Shown here: piece after piece, positions 9,619 through 18,157 of the stretch
Layout: every line of letters begins with the position of its first letter
Position numbering within the stretch: the first letter of the stretch is position 1
NCBI RefSeq assembly: GCF_009688945.1
Contig: NZ_AP021874.1
Location: 3,410,001-3,474,000 of the forward strand
Reading direction: 5' to 3'
Origin: Desulfosarcina alkanivorans
GTDB lineage: Bacteria; Desulfobacterota; Desulfobacteria; Desulfobacterales; Desulfosarcinaceae
DNA length: 64,000 bases
Notes under the pieces: generated by a model
Told to the model about the DNA's origin: nothing
What the model saw: the letters and a program-made list of their open reading frames with translations, nothing else
The model's database searches: none
Program-made: the position numbers and the translations under genes

Positions 9619-11859
9619 ATGATTTTCGGCAAACGCAACCCGACGCCAAAACCGACCCTATCGAAAGAGGAACGCAGCCGCCGTAAGCGCGAAGCCGTGA
9701 TCAGTCTGGTGATTATCGTGGTGGTGGGGGTGCTGACACTGGCGGAAAACCGGGTCATCACGTTTGGCGCCGACATCCCGGTCTCCAACACCATCTTGAT
9801 GTTCATCCTGATCAACATCAATCTGCTGCTGTTGATTCTGCTGATCTTCCTGGTATTTCGAAACCTGGTGAAGCTGCTCTATGCCAGGCGGCGGAAAGTC
9901 ATGGGCGCCCGGTTGAGAACCCGGCTGGTGATGGCCTTCGTGGCCCTTTCCCTGCTCCCCACAATCATTCTTTTCTTCTTTTCGATCAACTTTATTACCA
10001 ACAGCATTGAATTCTGGTTCAACGTCCCCGTGGAGCAGGCCCTGGAAAAATCCCTTGTGGTCGGACAGCAATTCTATCGTGAAAACGAAATCCGCCACCA
10101 GTTTTTTCTGGAACGCATTTCCTACCAGATCCAGCGGAAAAAAATGACTGAAGCGGTCAAGCAGAAAGAGCTCAACCATTACATCCAAGTGGTTCAGCGT
10201 GAGTTTGACCTGGACGCGGTGGAAGTCTACTCCGCCAATTACAGCCGCATCACCTATGCTTTGGGAAAAGATCTGGAAAATGTCGCCATGAAGGCGGCGC
10301 CCCCCGGTGCATTTGTCAAGGATGCCGGCACCAAGAAAGTCCGCACCATCACCGGACCGCTGAAAAATGGTGAACTGCTTCGGACCATCGGGACGGTGCC
10401 CTTTGACGCAACCCCGGCAACGGCAACCGCGCATGTGGTGCTGGGGCTCTTCATCCCCCCGGATTTAGCGGAAAACATGGAATCCATCTCCAGGGGGCTC
10501 GACGAATACCAGCAGATCAAGCTATTGAAAAAACCGATCCAGATCACCTACTACATCACCCTGTCAATCGTGGCGCTGCTGGTTATTTTCTGCGCGGTAT
10601 GGTTTGGATTCTACCTTGCAAAAACCATCACCATTCCCATCATGGATCTGGCCGACGGTACCCGGCGGGTGGCCGAGGGGGATCTTACCGTTTCCATCGA
10701 CAGCAGCGTCGCCGATGATGAAATCGGCAGCCTCGTGGATGCCTTCAATAAAATGACGCGGGACCTTCGCTCCAACCGCCAGCAGTTGGAATTGTCCGCC
10801 CGGAAACTCACCGAGCAGAACCAGGAAATCGAGGCACGGCGGCAGTACATGGAGATTGTGCTGAAAAATGTTTCCGCCGGTGTCGTTACCCTGGACGGCG
10901 ACGGTATCATCACGACATTCAATACATCGGCTGAACGCATGCTCAGCCTGGATGCCGGCAAGGTTCTGAACAAACACTACGAGGGGCTTTTAGCCGCCGA
11001 CCACCTTCAGTTTGCCGAGGATATCATGGACCGGGTCACCTCGGTACGGGACCAGACCCTGGAAATCCCCCTGCGGGTCGCGGTAAACGGCCAGCCACGA
11101 ACGTTTCTCGTCTATGTCAACCTGTTAAAAGATGATCAGGGGCAGCCCATGGGCATCGTCATGGTATTTGACGACCTCACGGAACTGGAAAAGGCCCAGC
11201 GCATGGCGGCATGGCGGGAGGTGGCCCGCCGAATCGCCCACGAGGTGAAAAACCCCCTCACTCCCATCAGCCTGTCGGCGCAGCGGCTCAAGAGACGCTA
11301 TTCGGAACGCATCGATGAACCCGTGTTTGACGAGTGCACCCGCATGATCATCGACCATGTCGAACTGATTCGCAATCTGGTCAATGAATTCTCGACCTTC
11401 GCCCGGTTTCCCACTGCGGACCCCAAGCCCTGCCGGCTGTCTCCGATCATTGAAGAAACGGTGTCCCTGTACCGTGAAGGGCACCCGGACGTCGGTTTCG
11501 ATGTGCAGATCGGTGAAGATATTCCCCAGATGAATCTGGACCGGCAGCAGTTCAAACAGGCCATGATCAACCTGGTGGACAACGCCGTGGCCGCCGTTCG
11601 CAACCAGGGGCAAATCACCATTTCTGCGGCCTACGACCCCATATTGAAGCTGGTTCGGATAGAAGTCACCGACGATGGAACGGGCATTGCGGACACAGAC
11701 AAAATACGGCTTTTCGAACCTAATTTTTCGACCAAGCGGGCCGGCATGGGGCTGGGCCTGACGATTGTCAACTCCATTGTCAGCGACCACAACGGTATGA
11801 TACGGGTACAGGACAACTTGCCAAAAGGGGCCAAGTTTGTCATCGAACTGCCCGTTTAA
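9619..11859 (+). CDS. NtrY-like sensor histidine kinase
   Basis: A 746-residue membrane histidine kinase. Three hydrophobic segments lie in the first 120 residues, then a periplasmic region (about 120-310), another TM (about 310-335), HAMP (about 335-388), PAS (about 395-505), HisKA with H541 in RRIAHEVKNPLTP and a C-terminal HATPase (GTGIAD, GMGLGL boxes). The domain order matches NtrY of the NtrYX systems, which respond to nitrogen, redox or envelope cues depending on the organism. It lies 59 nt before its cognate NtrX-like regulator. In Desulfobacterota the link to lpxC, coaD and DUF4390 points to an envelope or metabolic signal more than nitrogen, but this is inference. Confidence 0.93.
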   Translation: MIFGKRNPTPKPTLSKEERSRRKREAVISLVIIVVVGVLTLAENRVITFGADIPVSNTILMFILININLLLLILLIFLVFRNLVKLLYARRRKVMGARLRTRLVMAFVALSLLPTIILFFFSINFITNSIEFWFNVPVEQALEKSLVVGQQFYRENEIRHQFFLERISYQIQRKKMTEAVKQKELNHYIQVVQREFDLDAVEVYSANYSRITYALGKDLENVAMKAAPPGAFVKDAGTKKVRTITGPLKNGELLRTIGTVPFDATPATATAHVVLGLFIPPDLAENMESISRGLDEYQQIKLLKKPIQITYYITLSIVALLVIFCAVWFGFYLAKTITIPIMDLADGTRRVAEGDLTVSIDSSVADDEIGSLVDAFNKMTRDLRSNRQQLELSARKLTEQNQEIEARRQYMEIVLKNVSAGVVTLDGDGIITTFNTSAERMLSLDAGKVLNKHYEGLLAADHLQFAEDIMDRVTSVRDQTLEIPLRVAVNGQPRTFLVYVNLLKDDQGQPMGIVMVFDDLTELEKAQRMAAWREVARRIAHEVKNPLTPISLSAQRLKRRYSERIDEPVFDECTRMIIDHVELIRNLVNEFSTFARFPTADPKPCRLSPIIEETVSLYREGHPDVGFDVQIGEDIPQMNLDRQQFKQAMINLVDNAVAAVRNQGQITISAAYDPILKLVRIEVTDDGTGIADTDKIRLFEPNFSTKRAGMGLGLTIVNSIVSDHNGMIRVQDNLPKGAKFVIELPV

Positions 11860-11918
11860 CATCGCTCACCTGCCGGCCTCTCGAGAATAGGCGGCTGGCC
11901 CGGGAAAGGAGATCGTCA

Positions 11919-13262
11919 ATGTTCCCTTCCATATTGATTGTCGACGATGAACCCACGATTCTGCAGTCCCTCAGCGGTCTGCTCACCGACGAAGGGTTCG
12001 AAGTCATTACCGCCAACAACGGCTATGAGGCGCTCAAGATTATCGATGCCGAGGCTCCGGATTTGGTGCTGCTGGACGTCTGGATGCCGGGAATCGACGG
12101 TATCGAAACGTTGAAAGAGATCAAAAAAAGCACGGCGACCCTGCCGGTCATCATCATTACCGGCCACGGCAATGTGGAAACCGCCGTCAAAGCCACCAAA
12201 CTGGGAGCCTTCGATCTCATCGAGAAGCCCTTGAATATCGACAAGGTCATCGTGGCCATCAACAACGCCCTCAACTTTCGCCGCCTGGAGGAAGAAAACC
12301 GCTACCTGCGGAAAAAAACGATCGAGAAGCACTCCATCAGCGGCGGCAGCAATCCCGTTCAGGCCCTGAAAATGCAGATCGCCACCGTTGCCCCCACCGA
12401 ATCGTGGGTACTCATCAAGGGAGAAAACGGCACCGGAAAGGAACTGGTGGCCAGAACCATTCACCAGTTGAGTCCCCGTGCCGAATCCCCGATGATCGAT
12501 GTAAACTGTGCCGCCATCCCCGAGACGCTGATAGAAAGTGAACTGTTCGGCCATGAAAAGGGGGCCATCGCCGGCTCCAGCGTCAAGAAACGGGGAAAAT
12601 TCGAACTGGCCCACACCGGGACGATCTTTCTGGATGAAATCGGCGACATGAGTCTGGCCACCCAGGCCAAAATCCTGCGCGTCCTCGATGAAAAGAAATT
12701 CCAGCGCGTGGGCGGCGGGCGGATCCTGACGACGGATGTCAGGGTCATCGCAGCCACCAACAAAGATCTGGAGGGTGAGATTGAAAACGGACGATTCAGA
12801 GAAGATCTGTATTACCGGCTCAATGTGGTTCCCATCGAGGTGCCGCCGCTGAGGGACCGGGCTGAAGACATCCCCTCGCTGACGGAAATTTTCCTGGCGG
12901 AGGCCGCCGCCAGCAACCGTGAAAAACGCAAGACCATCACCTCCGATGCCATTGATATTCTAACGAAACACGCCTGGCCGGGAAATGTGCGGGAATTGAA
13001 AAACCTCGTCGAACGGCTGGCCATTATGGTTCAAAATGATGCCATCACCGCAAAGGATCTGCCCGCCAACCTGTCCGATTCGAAAGCCACCGGGGGAGAA
13101 CTCTTTTCCATCGAAGATCTGGACAAGGCACGCGTCGCCTTCGAGACCGAATATATCCTCAAGAAATTAGCCGGCCATGATAACGACGTGGAAAAAACCG
13201 CAGCGGCCATCGGTGTGGCGTCCGATTATATCCAGACATTGATCGCGGAACGAAAAGCGTGA
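11919..13262 (+). CDS. NtrX-like response regulator with degenerate GAFTGA loop
   Basis: A 447-residue regulator with a receiver (1-120, phospho-acceptor D53, K103), an AAA+ sigma-54-activator domain (about 140-370) and a short C-terminal DNA-binding region. Walker A (GENGTGKE, 168-175), Walker B (TIFLDEIGD) and the arginine-finger region (FREDLYYRLN) are intact. The sigma-54 contact loop, normally GAFTGA, reads GAIAGS (215-220), and the terminal Fis-like helix-turn-helix is shortened and unusual (AAAIGVASDYIQTLI). The protein may therefore bind DNA and respond to phosphorylation without activating sigma-54 polymerase, as proposed for some NtrC/NtrX proteins that lost the loop. Its stop overlaps the GTG start of rsmD by 4 nt. 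Confidence 0.93.
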   Translation: MFPSILIVDDEPTILQSLSGLLTDEGFEVITANNGYEALKIIDAEAPDLVLLDVWMPGIDGIETLKEIKKSTATLPVIIITGHGNVETAVKATKLGAFDLIEKPLNIDKVIVAINNALNFRRLEEENRYLRKKTIEKHSISGGSNPVQALKMQIATVAPTESWVLIKGENGTGKELVARTIHQLSPRAESPMIDVNCAAIPETLIESELFGHEKGAIAGSSVKKRGKFELAHTGTIFLDEIGDMSLATQAKILRVLDEKKFQRVGGGRILTTDVRVIAATNKDLEGEIENGRFREDLYYRLNVVPIEVPPLRDRAEDIPSLTEIFLAEAAASNREKRKTITSDAIDILTKHAWPGNVRELKNLVERLAIMVQNDAITAKDLPANLSDSKATGGELFSIEDLDKARVAFETEYILKKLAGHDNDVEKTAAAIGVASDYIQTLIAERKA

Positions 13263-13813
13263 GGGTCATCAGCGGCACTTTGAGAGGCCGTCGTCTGTCC
13301 GCCCCCGTCGGCCTGGCCACCCGCCCCACCACGGACCGCATCAGAGAATCCCTGTTTAATATCCTGGCGGCCGGCATCCGGAACCGGCACGTGCTGGATC
13401 TTTTCGCCGGTACCGGCGCCCTGGGTATCGAGGCGATGAGCCGTGGGGCCGCATCCGCCGTTTTTGTCGACCGGGCCAGGCCGGCCCTTGCGGCAATCCG
13501 CCGCAACCTCCTGGAACTGGGACTGACCGATCAGACCCGTGTGATCAACTGGGATATCGGAAAAAACCTCAATTGCCTGGCATCGGCACCCCAGGCATTC
13601 GATCTGGTCTTCATGGATCCCCCGTATGAAACCAACTGCGTGATGCCGGCGTTGACGGCCCTGGTATCATGCGGGGCGCTGGCCCCGGATGCACGGGTTG
13701 TCATTGAACACAGCGCCCGGGAACCCCTCCGTCATCCCATCGGTACGCTTGGCCTCGCCGACCAGCGACGATTCGGGAAAACCCTTGTTTCATTTATGGA
13801 ACCCATGTTATAG
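13259..13813 (+). CDS. rsmD: 16S rRNA (guanine(966)-N(2))-methyltransferase
   Basis: RsmD, 184 residues, methylates G966 of 16S rRNA during 30S assembly using S-adenosylmethionine. The N-terminal MRVISGTLRGRRL, the DRIRESLFNIL motif, the SAM-binding loop VLDLFAGTGALGIEAMSRG and the catalytic VFMDPPYE are all typical. The start is GTG, overlapping the ntrX-like stop (GTGA), which implies translational coupling. coaD follows about 120 nt later, a common rsmD-coaD pairing in bacteria. Confidence 0.96.
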   Translation: MRVISGTLRGRRLSAPVGLATRPTTDRIRESLFNILAAGIRNRHVLDLFAGTGALGIEAMSRGAASAVFVDRARPALAAIRRNLLELGLTDQTRVINWDIGKNLNCLASAPQAFDLVFMDPPYETNCVMPALTALVSCGALAPDARVVIEHSAREPLRHPIGTLGLADQRRFGKTLVSFMEPML

Positions 13814-13935
13814 AGCGTTCCCGGCAGACATTGGCCCACGGTAAGAGACCAATCCTAAAAACAGCGCTGAATTTTATTCCGGAACCGATGGTTCCACCAG
13901 GTTTCCTTCTCCATATTCAACCGCCGGGAGTCTTA

Positions 13936-14418
13936 ATGCGACGAATCGCCATCTACCCAGGTTCATTCGATCCGGTCACCAACGGGCACATCGACATTGC
14001 CAAACGGGGCTTGAGGCTGTTCGACCAGATCATCATTGCCATCCTTCACAATCCGGGGAAAAAATCCCTGTTCACCGTCGATGAACGGCTGGAGATGTTG
14101 AGTGAATCCATGTCGGGAATCGACAACGTGGAATTCGACACCTTCGACGGCCTTCTGGTTGAATACGCCCAGAAACGAAAAGCCAGCGCCGTACTGCGCG
14201 GCATGCGGGCCGTTTCCGATTTTGAATATGAATTCCAGCTGGCACTCATGAACCGGAAACTCAATCGGGATATTGAAACGGTATTTCTCATGACCGGACT
14301 GCGATGGATCTTTACCAGTTCATCCATCATCAAGGAAGCAGCCCAATTCGGCGGCGACATATCCGACATGGTGCCGCCCGGGGTCAATCGCCGCATCAAA
14401 ACGAAATTCGGATCATAA
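13936..14418 (+). CDS. coaD: Phosphopantetheine adenylyltransferase
   Basis: CoaD, 160 residues, catalyses the penultimate step of coenzyme A synthesis (4'-phosphopantetheine plus ATP to dephospho-CoA). The nucleotidyltransferase signature GSFDPVTNGHIDI lies at residues 8-20 and the second motif FTSSSIIKEA near the C-terminus. An in-frame extension of 35 codons exists upstream, but the ATG at 13936 has a GGGAG ribosome site 6 nt before it and gives exactly the usual family length. The gene ends 3 nt before the LysR-type gene. Confidence 0.97.
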   Translation: MRRIAIYPGSFDPVTNGHIDIAKRGLRLFDQIIIAILHNPGKKSLFTVDERLEMLSESMSGIDNVEFDTFDGLLVEYAQKRKASAVLRGMRAVSDFEYEFQLALMNRKLNRDIETVFLMTGLRWIFTSSSIIKEAAQFGGDISDMVPPGVNRRIKTKFGS

Positions 14419-14421
14419 GCC

Positions 14422-15324
14422 ATGGACCTGTGGCAGCTTCATATTTTCCTCAAGGTGATCGATCTGAAAAGCTTCTCGCGGGCTGGCCGGGCGGTTCATC
14501 TCTCCCAGCCCACCATATCCAGCCACATCAAAGACCTGGAGGACCACTTCGACTGCCGGCTCATCGACCGCCTGGCCAAGGAAGCACTGCCCACCAAGGC
14601 GGGAAGGCTGCTTTACCGGTACGCCAAACGGATGATCTCCCTGCGCGACGAAACCGAAAGCGCCATGGCCGAATTCAAGGGCAAGGTAAAAGGCAGCCTG
14701 GACCTGGGCGGCAGCACCATTCCCGGGGCCTTTGTACTGCCGGCAATCATCGGGGCATTTACCCAGCGCTTTCCGGAAGTCAGCGTCAGCCTCTCCATTG
14801 CCGATACCCAGCAGACGATCGATGCCATTTTAAGTGGTGATCTGGAAATGGGTGTGGTCGGTGCCGTCTGCACCCATGCCGCTATTTCGCAAACCCACCT
14901 GGTGGAGGATGAACTGTGTCTGGTCGTGCCGGCCGATCACCGCTGGGCAGAAAAAAAGCGGATCACAATGAAACAACTGGCCAGCGAGCCCTTTATCATA
15001 CGGGAGAATGGATCAGGCACCCTTAAATCCATTCAGGCCAGTTTCTCCGAGGCGGGTCTCAGCCTCAACGATCTGAAGGTGGTGGCCCGCATCGGCAGCA
15101 CCGAAGCGATCCGCCAGGGAATCAAAAACCGCATGGGGGTCTCCATTCTTTCAGCAATCGCCGTCTCCGATGATGTGGCGGCTGGAAATCTGAGGAAACT
15201 CACCATCGACGGGTTGAATCTCAAACGGGCCTTTTACCTCACCCACCATCGCCATCGAAGCATCTCCCCTTTATGCCGGACCTTTATGGATTTCATCAAC
15301 GACCGGGTTCTAGACGAGTCGTAA
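14422..15324 (+). CDS. LysR-family transcriptional regulator
   Basis: A 300-residue LysR-type regulator. The winged helix-turn-helix covers residues 1-60 (SFSRAGRAVHLSQPTISSHIKDLE) and a linker helix runs to about residue 90. The periplasmic-binding-protein-like effector domain covers 90-295 (LDLGGSTIPGAFVLPAIIGAF). It resembles from memory the LysR regulators that sit near selenium metabolism genes in Desulfobacterota, and also CysB/YeiE-like proteins. No selenium gene is present in the window, so the assignment rests on protein flavour only. It starts 3 nt after coaD and is probably in the same transcript. It is convergent with the walJ-like gene. The effector is unknown. Confidence 0.9.
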   Translation: MDLWQLHIFLKVIDLKSFSRAGRAVHLSQPTISSHIKDLEDHFDCRLIDRLAKEALPTKAGRLLYRYAKRMISLRDETESAMAEFKGKVKGSLDLGGSTIPGAFVLPAIIGAFTQRFPEVSVSLSIADTQQTIDAILSGDLEMGVVGAVCTHAAISQTHLVEDELCLVVPADHRWAEKKRITMKQLASEPFIIRENGSGTLKSIQASFSEAGLSLNDLKVVARIGSTEAIRQGIKNRMGVSILSAIAVSDDVAAGNLRKLTIDGLNLKRAFYLTHHRHRSISPLCRTFMDFINDRVLDES

Positions 15325-15437
15325 ACCCCCGGCGGCCCACGCCAAACGGTCGCATGGCGAGACCAAACGGCTGCAGCGGCTGCCTTTTGCCGATACTCCG
15401 TGGTGAAATGCGTCTGCGATAGGCAGCGCCATCGGAT

Positions 15438-16256
15438 TTATCCCACGGTCAGAAGCCTACAACCTGACGCCTGGGAGGCCACGTGAAGCTTGACCCCCGC
15501 ATCGTTTAGCACAGCCTTGACTGCCTGTCTGGCTTTCGCCGGGGTGTTGTTCTCTTCGCTCAGGTGAGCCAGGATCACGTGGGCCAGCCGCTCATGCTTG
15601 ATCGTTTCCAGCAGCAAGGCGGCATCGTCATTGGAAAGATGGCCGCTGCGGCCGCGGATGCGTTGTTTCAGCGGCCACGGGTAGGGGCCGTCGATCAGCA
15701 TCTGGGGATCGTGGTTGGCTTCCAGAATAAGGATGTCACAGGCGGCCAGGTGGTTTTTCACAACGCCGGTAACGACCCCCAGGTCGGTGGCAACCCCCAC
15801 TTTGGCCCCGTTGCAGCCAATCGTAAAACCCGCCGGGTCCATCGCGTCGTGGGAGATGGAAAAAGGGTGGATGGCCAGGCGGCCGATAGTGAAAGCATGG
15901 CCGCAGCGAAAGGGGCAGACGTCGGCCAGTTTGCCCAAAGCGGTTCCCGTGGCCTGTCGGGTGCCATCGCTGATGTACACCCTCAGGCCGAAGCGCCGGG
16001 AAAGGACCCCGACACCGTGGATGTGGTCGGTGTGCTCGTGCGAAACCAGGATGGCATCCAGATTCTTGGGATCCAATCCTTTGCTGGCCATTCGCCGCTG
16101 GATCTCCACCCCTGACAGTCCCGCGTCAACCAGAATGGCGGTATGGCCGTCAGAGACGTAAGTGGCGTTTCCCCGGCTGCCGCTGGCCAGAACGCTGACG
16201 GACAGGCGGTGGTCGGCGGAAGCGGCCCCCGCTTCAGGCAGTTTGGCCATTTTCAT
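15438..16256 (-). CDS. MBL-fold metallo-hydrolase, WalJ/YycJ-like
   Basis: A 272-residue metallo-beta-lactamase-fold hydrolase. The metal site [10 protein letters not shown] is at about residues 75-85, with further ligand regions SISHD, LEANHD and the C-terminal HLSEENNT. The opening [12 protein letters not shown] is characteristic of the YycJ/WalJ group, for which nuclease activity on DNA or RNA has been proposed. Its start overlaps the dut stop by 4 nt (ATGA), so it is the last gene of the long pnp-M16-dut-walJ run. In this nucleic-acid-processing neighbourhood a nuclease or phosphodiesterase role fits, but the substrate is not known. Confidence 0.9.
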   Translation of the reverse strand: MKMAKLPEAGAASADHRLSVSVLASGSRGNATYVSDGHTAILVDAGLSGVEIQRRMASKGLDPKNLDAILVSHEHTDHIHGVGVLSRRFGLRVYISDGTRQATGTALGKLADVCPFRCGHAFTIGRLAIHPFSISHDAMDPAGFTIGCNGAKVGVATDLGVVTGVVKNHLAACDILILEANHDPQMLIDGPYPWPLKQRIRGRSGHLSNDDAALLLETIKHERLAHVILAHLSEENNTPAKARQAVKAVLNDAGVKLHVASQASGCRLLTVG

Positions 16257-16711
16257 CGCCCTGTGTGACCAAATCCGCCGCCGCTGCGGTCGGTATCATC
16301 AAGATCATGGACGACCTCAATCCGGGCCTGGTATACTTTCTGGACCACCATCTGGGCGATGCGGTCCCCCCGCTTGAGGGTCACCGGATCCGGTCCGAGG
16401 TTGATCAGGGCGATCTTAACTTCCCCGCGGTAGTCTGCGTCGATGGTCCCGGGGGCATTGATGATGCTGATGCCATGCTTGACTGCCAGGCCGCTGCGGG
16501 GACGTATCTGAGCTTCGAATCCGTCCGGCAGGGCCATGGCAAATCCGGTGGGCACCAGGCAGATGCAGCCGTGGTTCAGTACCAGGTCATCGTCAAGGGC
16601 GGCGCAGATATCCATACCGGCGCTCTGGGCGGTCATATACCGTGGCAGGGGGATGTCCCGGTTCTTTTCGGGGTTCAACCTGAGAAAAGCAATGGATGGC
16701 GACGGGTGCAT
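16253..16711 (-). CDS. dut: dUTP diphosphatase
   Basis: Trimeric dUTPase, 152 residues, hydrolyses dUTP to dUMP and keeps uracil out of DNA. The five family motifs are present in order: SAGMDICA (usual SAGYDL), [22 protein letters not shown] with the catalytic Asp, RIAQMVV and the C-terminal P-loop-like [10 protein letters not shown]. The length matches the family. It lies about 170 nt downstream of the M16 peptidase gene and overlaps the walJ-like gene by 4 nt. Confidence 0.97.
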   Translation of the reverse strand: MHPSPSIAFLRLNPEKNRDIPLPRYMTAQSAGMDICAALDDDLVLNHGCICLVPTGFAMALPDGFEAQIRPRSGLAVKHGISIINAPGTIDADYRGEVKIALINLGPDPVTLKRGDRIAQMVVQKVYQARIEVVHDLDDTDRSGGGFGHTGR

Positions 16712-16785
16712 AGGAAAAAGGTCATTATTCAGGATTATTGGAAATTCGTGGAAGCAGTGCCGGAATCGCCGCCCTCACCGTTGGC

Positions 16786-16838
16786 GGAAACGGTCGGGCC
16801 CGTCAGATGGGGACCCGGAGATGCCGGTAACCGTTTCC
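16786..16838. repeat. Inverted repeat between M16 peptidase gene and dut
   Basis: Arms GGAAACGGT (16786-16794) and ACCGTTTCC (16830-16838) are perfectly complementary, with a loop of about 35 bases. No T-run follows on the minus strand, so it is not a simple terminator. Almost the same arms occur between rpsO and pnp (20398-20426). It could be an mRNA processing or stability element. Confidence 0.4.
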
Positions 16839-16885
16839 CACGGATCGTTCGATGCGATCCCATCGGCCCTGGTGCTGCCGGGTCG

Positions 16886-18157
16886 CTAAAGGGTCAACTG
16901 CCCTGAAAAATCAGTTCCGTCTGCACCAGGCCCCACCATGGTCAGGGCCGCCCTGCCCCCGTCCCACAGGTCTTCGGCCAGGGCCTGCAGATCCGGGGCC
17001 GTGACGGCATCGATGTTATCGATTACCGACTGTATCGGGAGAGTCCGCCCGAAGTAAAATTCGTTCTGGGCCAACCGGGCCATCTGGTTGTCCGGACTTT
17101 CGGCGGCCATGAGCAGGTTGCCCTTGGTGAACTCCTTGGCGTCTGCCAGGACCTCGGCCGGAACCGGATCCCGTTTCAAGCGCCTGACCTCGTTTATGAT
17201 CAAATCAACGCTGGTTTCTATATCCTTGGGATCAACCGCTGTGCAGACCCCCAGCATGCCTGTATCGGTGTAAGAGGTCAAAAAAGAGTAGATCGAATAG
17301 GCCAGCCCCCGCTCCTCACGGATAATCTGAAAAAGCCGGGAACTCATGTTGCCGCCGAAAATGGTGTTGAGCAGGGAGGCGGCAAATCGCCGGGGATCGG
17401 TAACCGACACCCCGTTCATGCCCAGGCAAAGATGGGTCTGTTCCAGGTCCCGGTGTTTCAGGGCGATGCCGCAACCGGCGGCCGGCACTGCGCGTGGGGC
17501 AAAACCGCTGCCGCCTGCGATCGTGGAAAAAACGGGCGCCACCATATCGACCAGACGATGGTGTTCCACATTGCCGGCGATGGCGATAACAATCCGGTCC
17601 GGCTGATATAGCCGCTTGAAAAACGTCTTGATTGCCACGCTGTCAAAACCAAGGATGTTTTCCCGGGGACCGAGGATGGAGCGCCCCAGCGGATGGGTAC
17701 CCCAGAGTGCCGGCCCCATCATTTCGTGGACAAGTTCCTCGGGGGTGTCCTCCACCATGCCGATTTCCTGAAAGATCACCGGCCGTTCGCGCTCGACCTC
17801 GCTGCCATCAAATGAGGAGTTGAGAAAGATATCGGAAAGGATGTCCACCATGGTACTCAGCTGGGTGTCAAGCACCCGGGCATGGTAGCAGGTGTGCTCC
17901 ATGGAAGTGAAGGCATTGGTCTGCCCGCCGATGGCGTCGAACTCCTTGGCGATCTGAAAAGCGCTCCGGCGGGCGGTGCCCTTAAAAATCATGTGTTCGA
18001 TAAAATGGGAGAGACCGCTCTCGACGTCGGTCTCGTCACGGGCCCCCACGTGAACCCAGACTCCCATGGAGACCGAGCGCACGTGGGGCATGCGCATGGA
18101 AACGATGCGTACCCCGTTATCGAGGACCGTCTTATTGACCGTCGGTTTTTTGTTCAT
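16886..18157 (-). CDS. M16 family zinc peptidase
   Basis: A 423-residue pitrilysin-family (M16) peptidase of the single-domain bacterial type commonly encoded beside pnp. The inverted zinc motif HXXEH appears as [11 protein letters not shown] at about residues 50-60, and the downstream ligand Glu region ([14 protein letters not shown]) is present. The C-terminal half has the family's R/Y-like substrate region ([24 protein letters not shown]). The ATG at 18157 overlaps the pnp end by about 26 nt. A longer reading frame exists upstream inside pnp but would add residues unlike the family. Such proteins form dimers and degrade peptides in the cytoplasm. The exact substrate is unknown. Confidence 0.93.
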   Translation of the reverse strand: MNKKPTVNKTVLDNGVRIVSMRMPHVRSVSMGVWVHVGARDETDVESGLSHFIEHMIFKGTARRSAFQIAKEFDAIGGQTNAFTSMEHTCYHARVLDTQLSTMVDILSDIFLNSSFDGSEVERERPVIFQEIGMVEDTPEELVHEMMGPALWGTHPLGRSILGPRENILGFDSVAIKTFFKRLYQPDRIVIAIAGNVEHHRLVDMVAPVFSTIAGGSGFAPRAVPAAGCGIALKHRDLEQTHLCLGMNGVSVTDPRRFAASLLNTIFGGNMSSRLFQIIREERGLAYSIYSFLTSYTDTGMLGVCTAVDPKDIETSVDLIINEVRRLKRDPVPAEVLADAKEFTKGNLLMAAESPDNQMARLAQNEFYFGRTLPIQSVIDNIDAVTAPDLQALAEDLWDGGRAALTMVGPGADGTDFSGQLTL

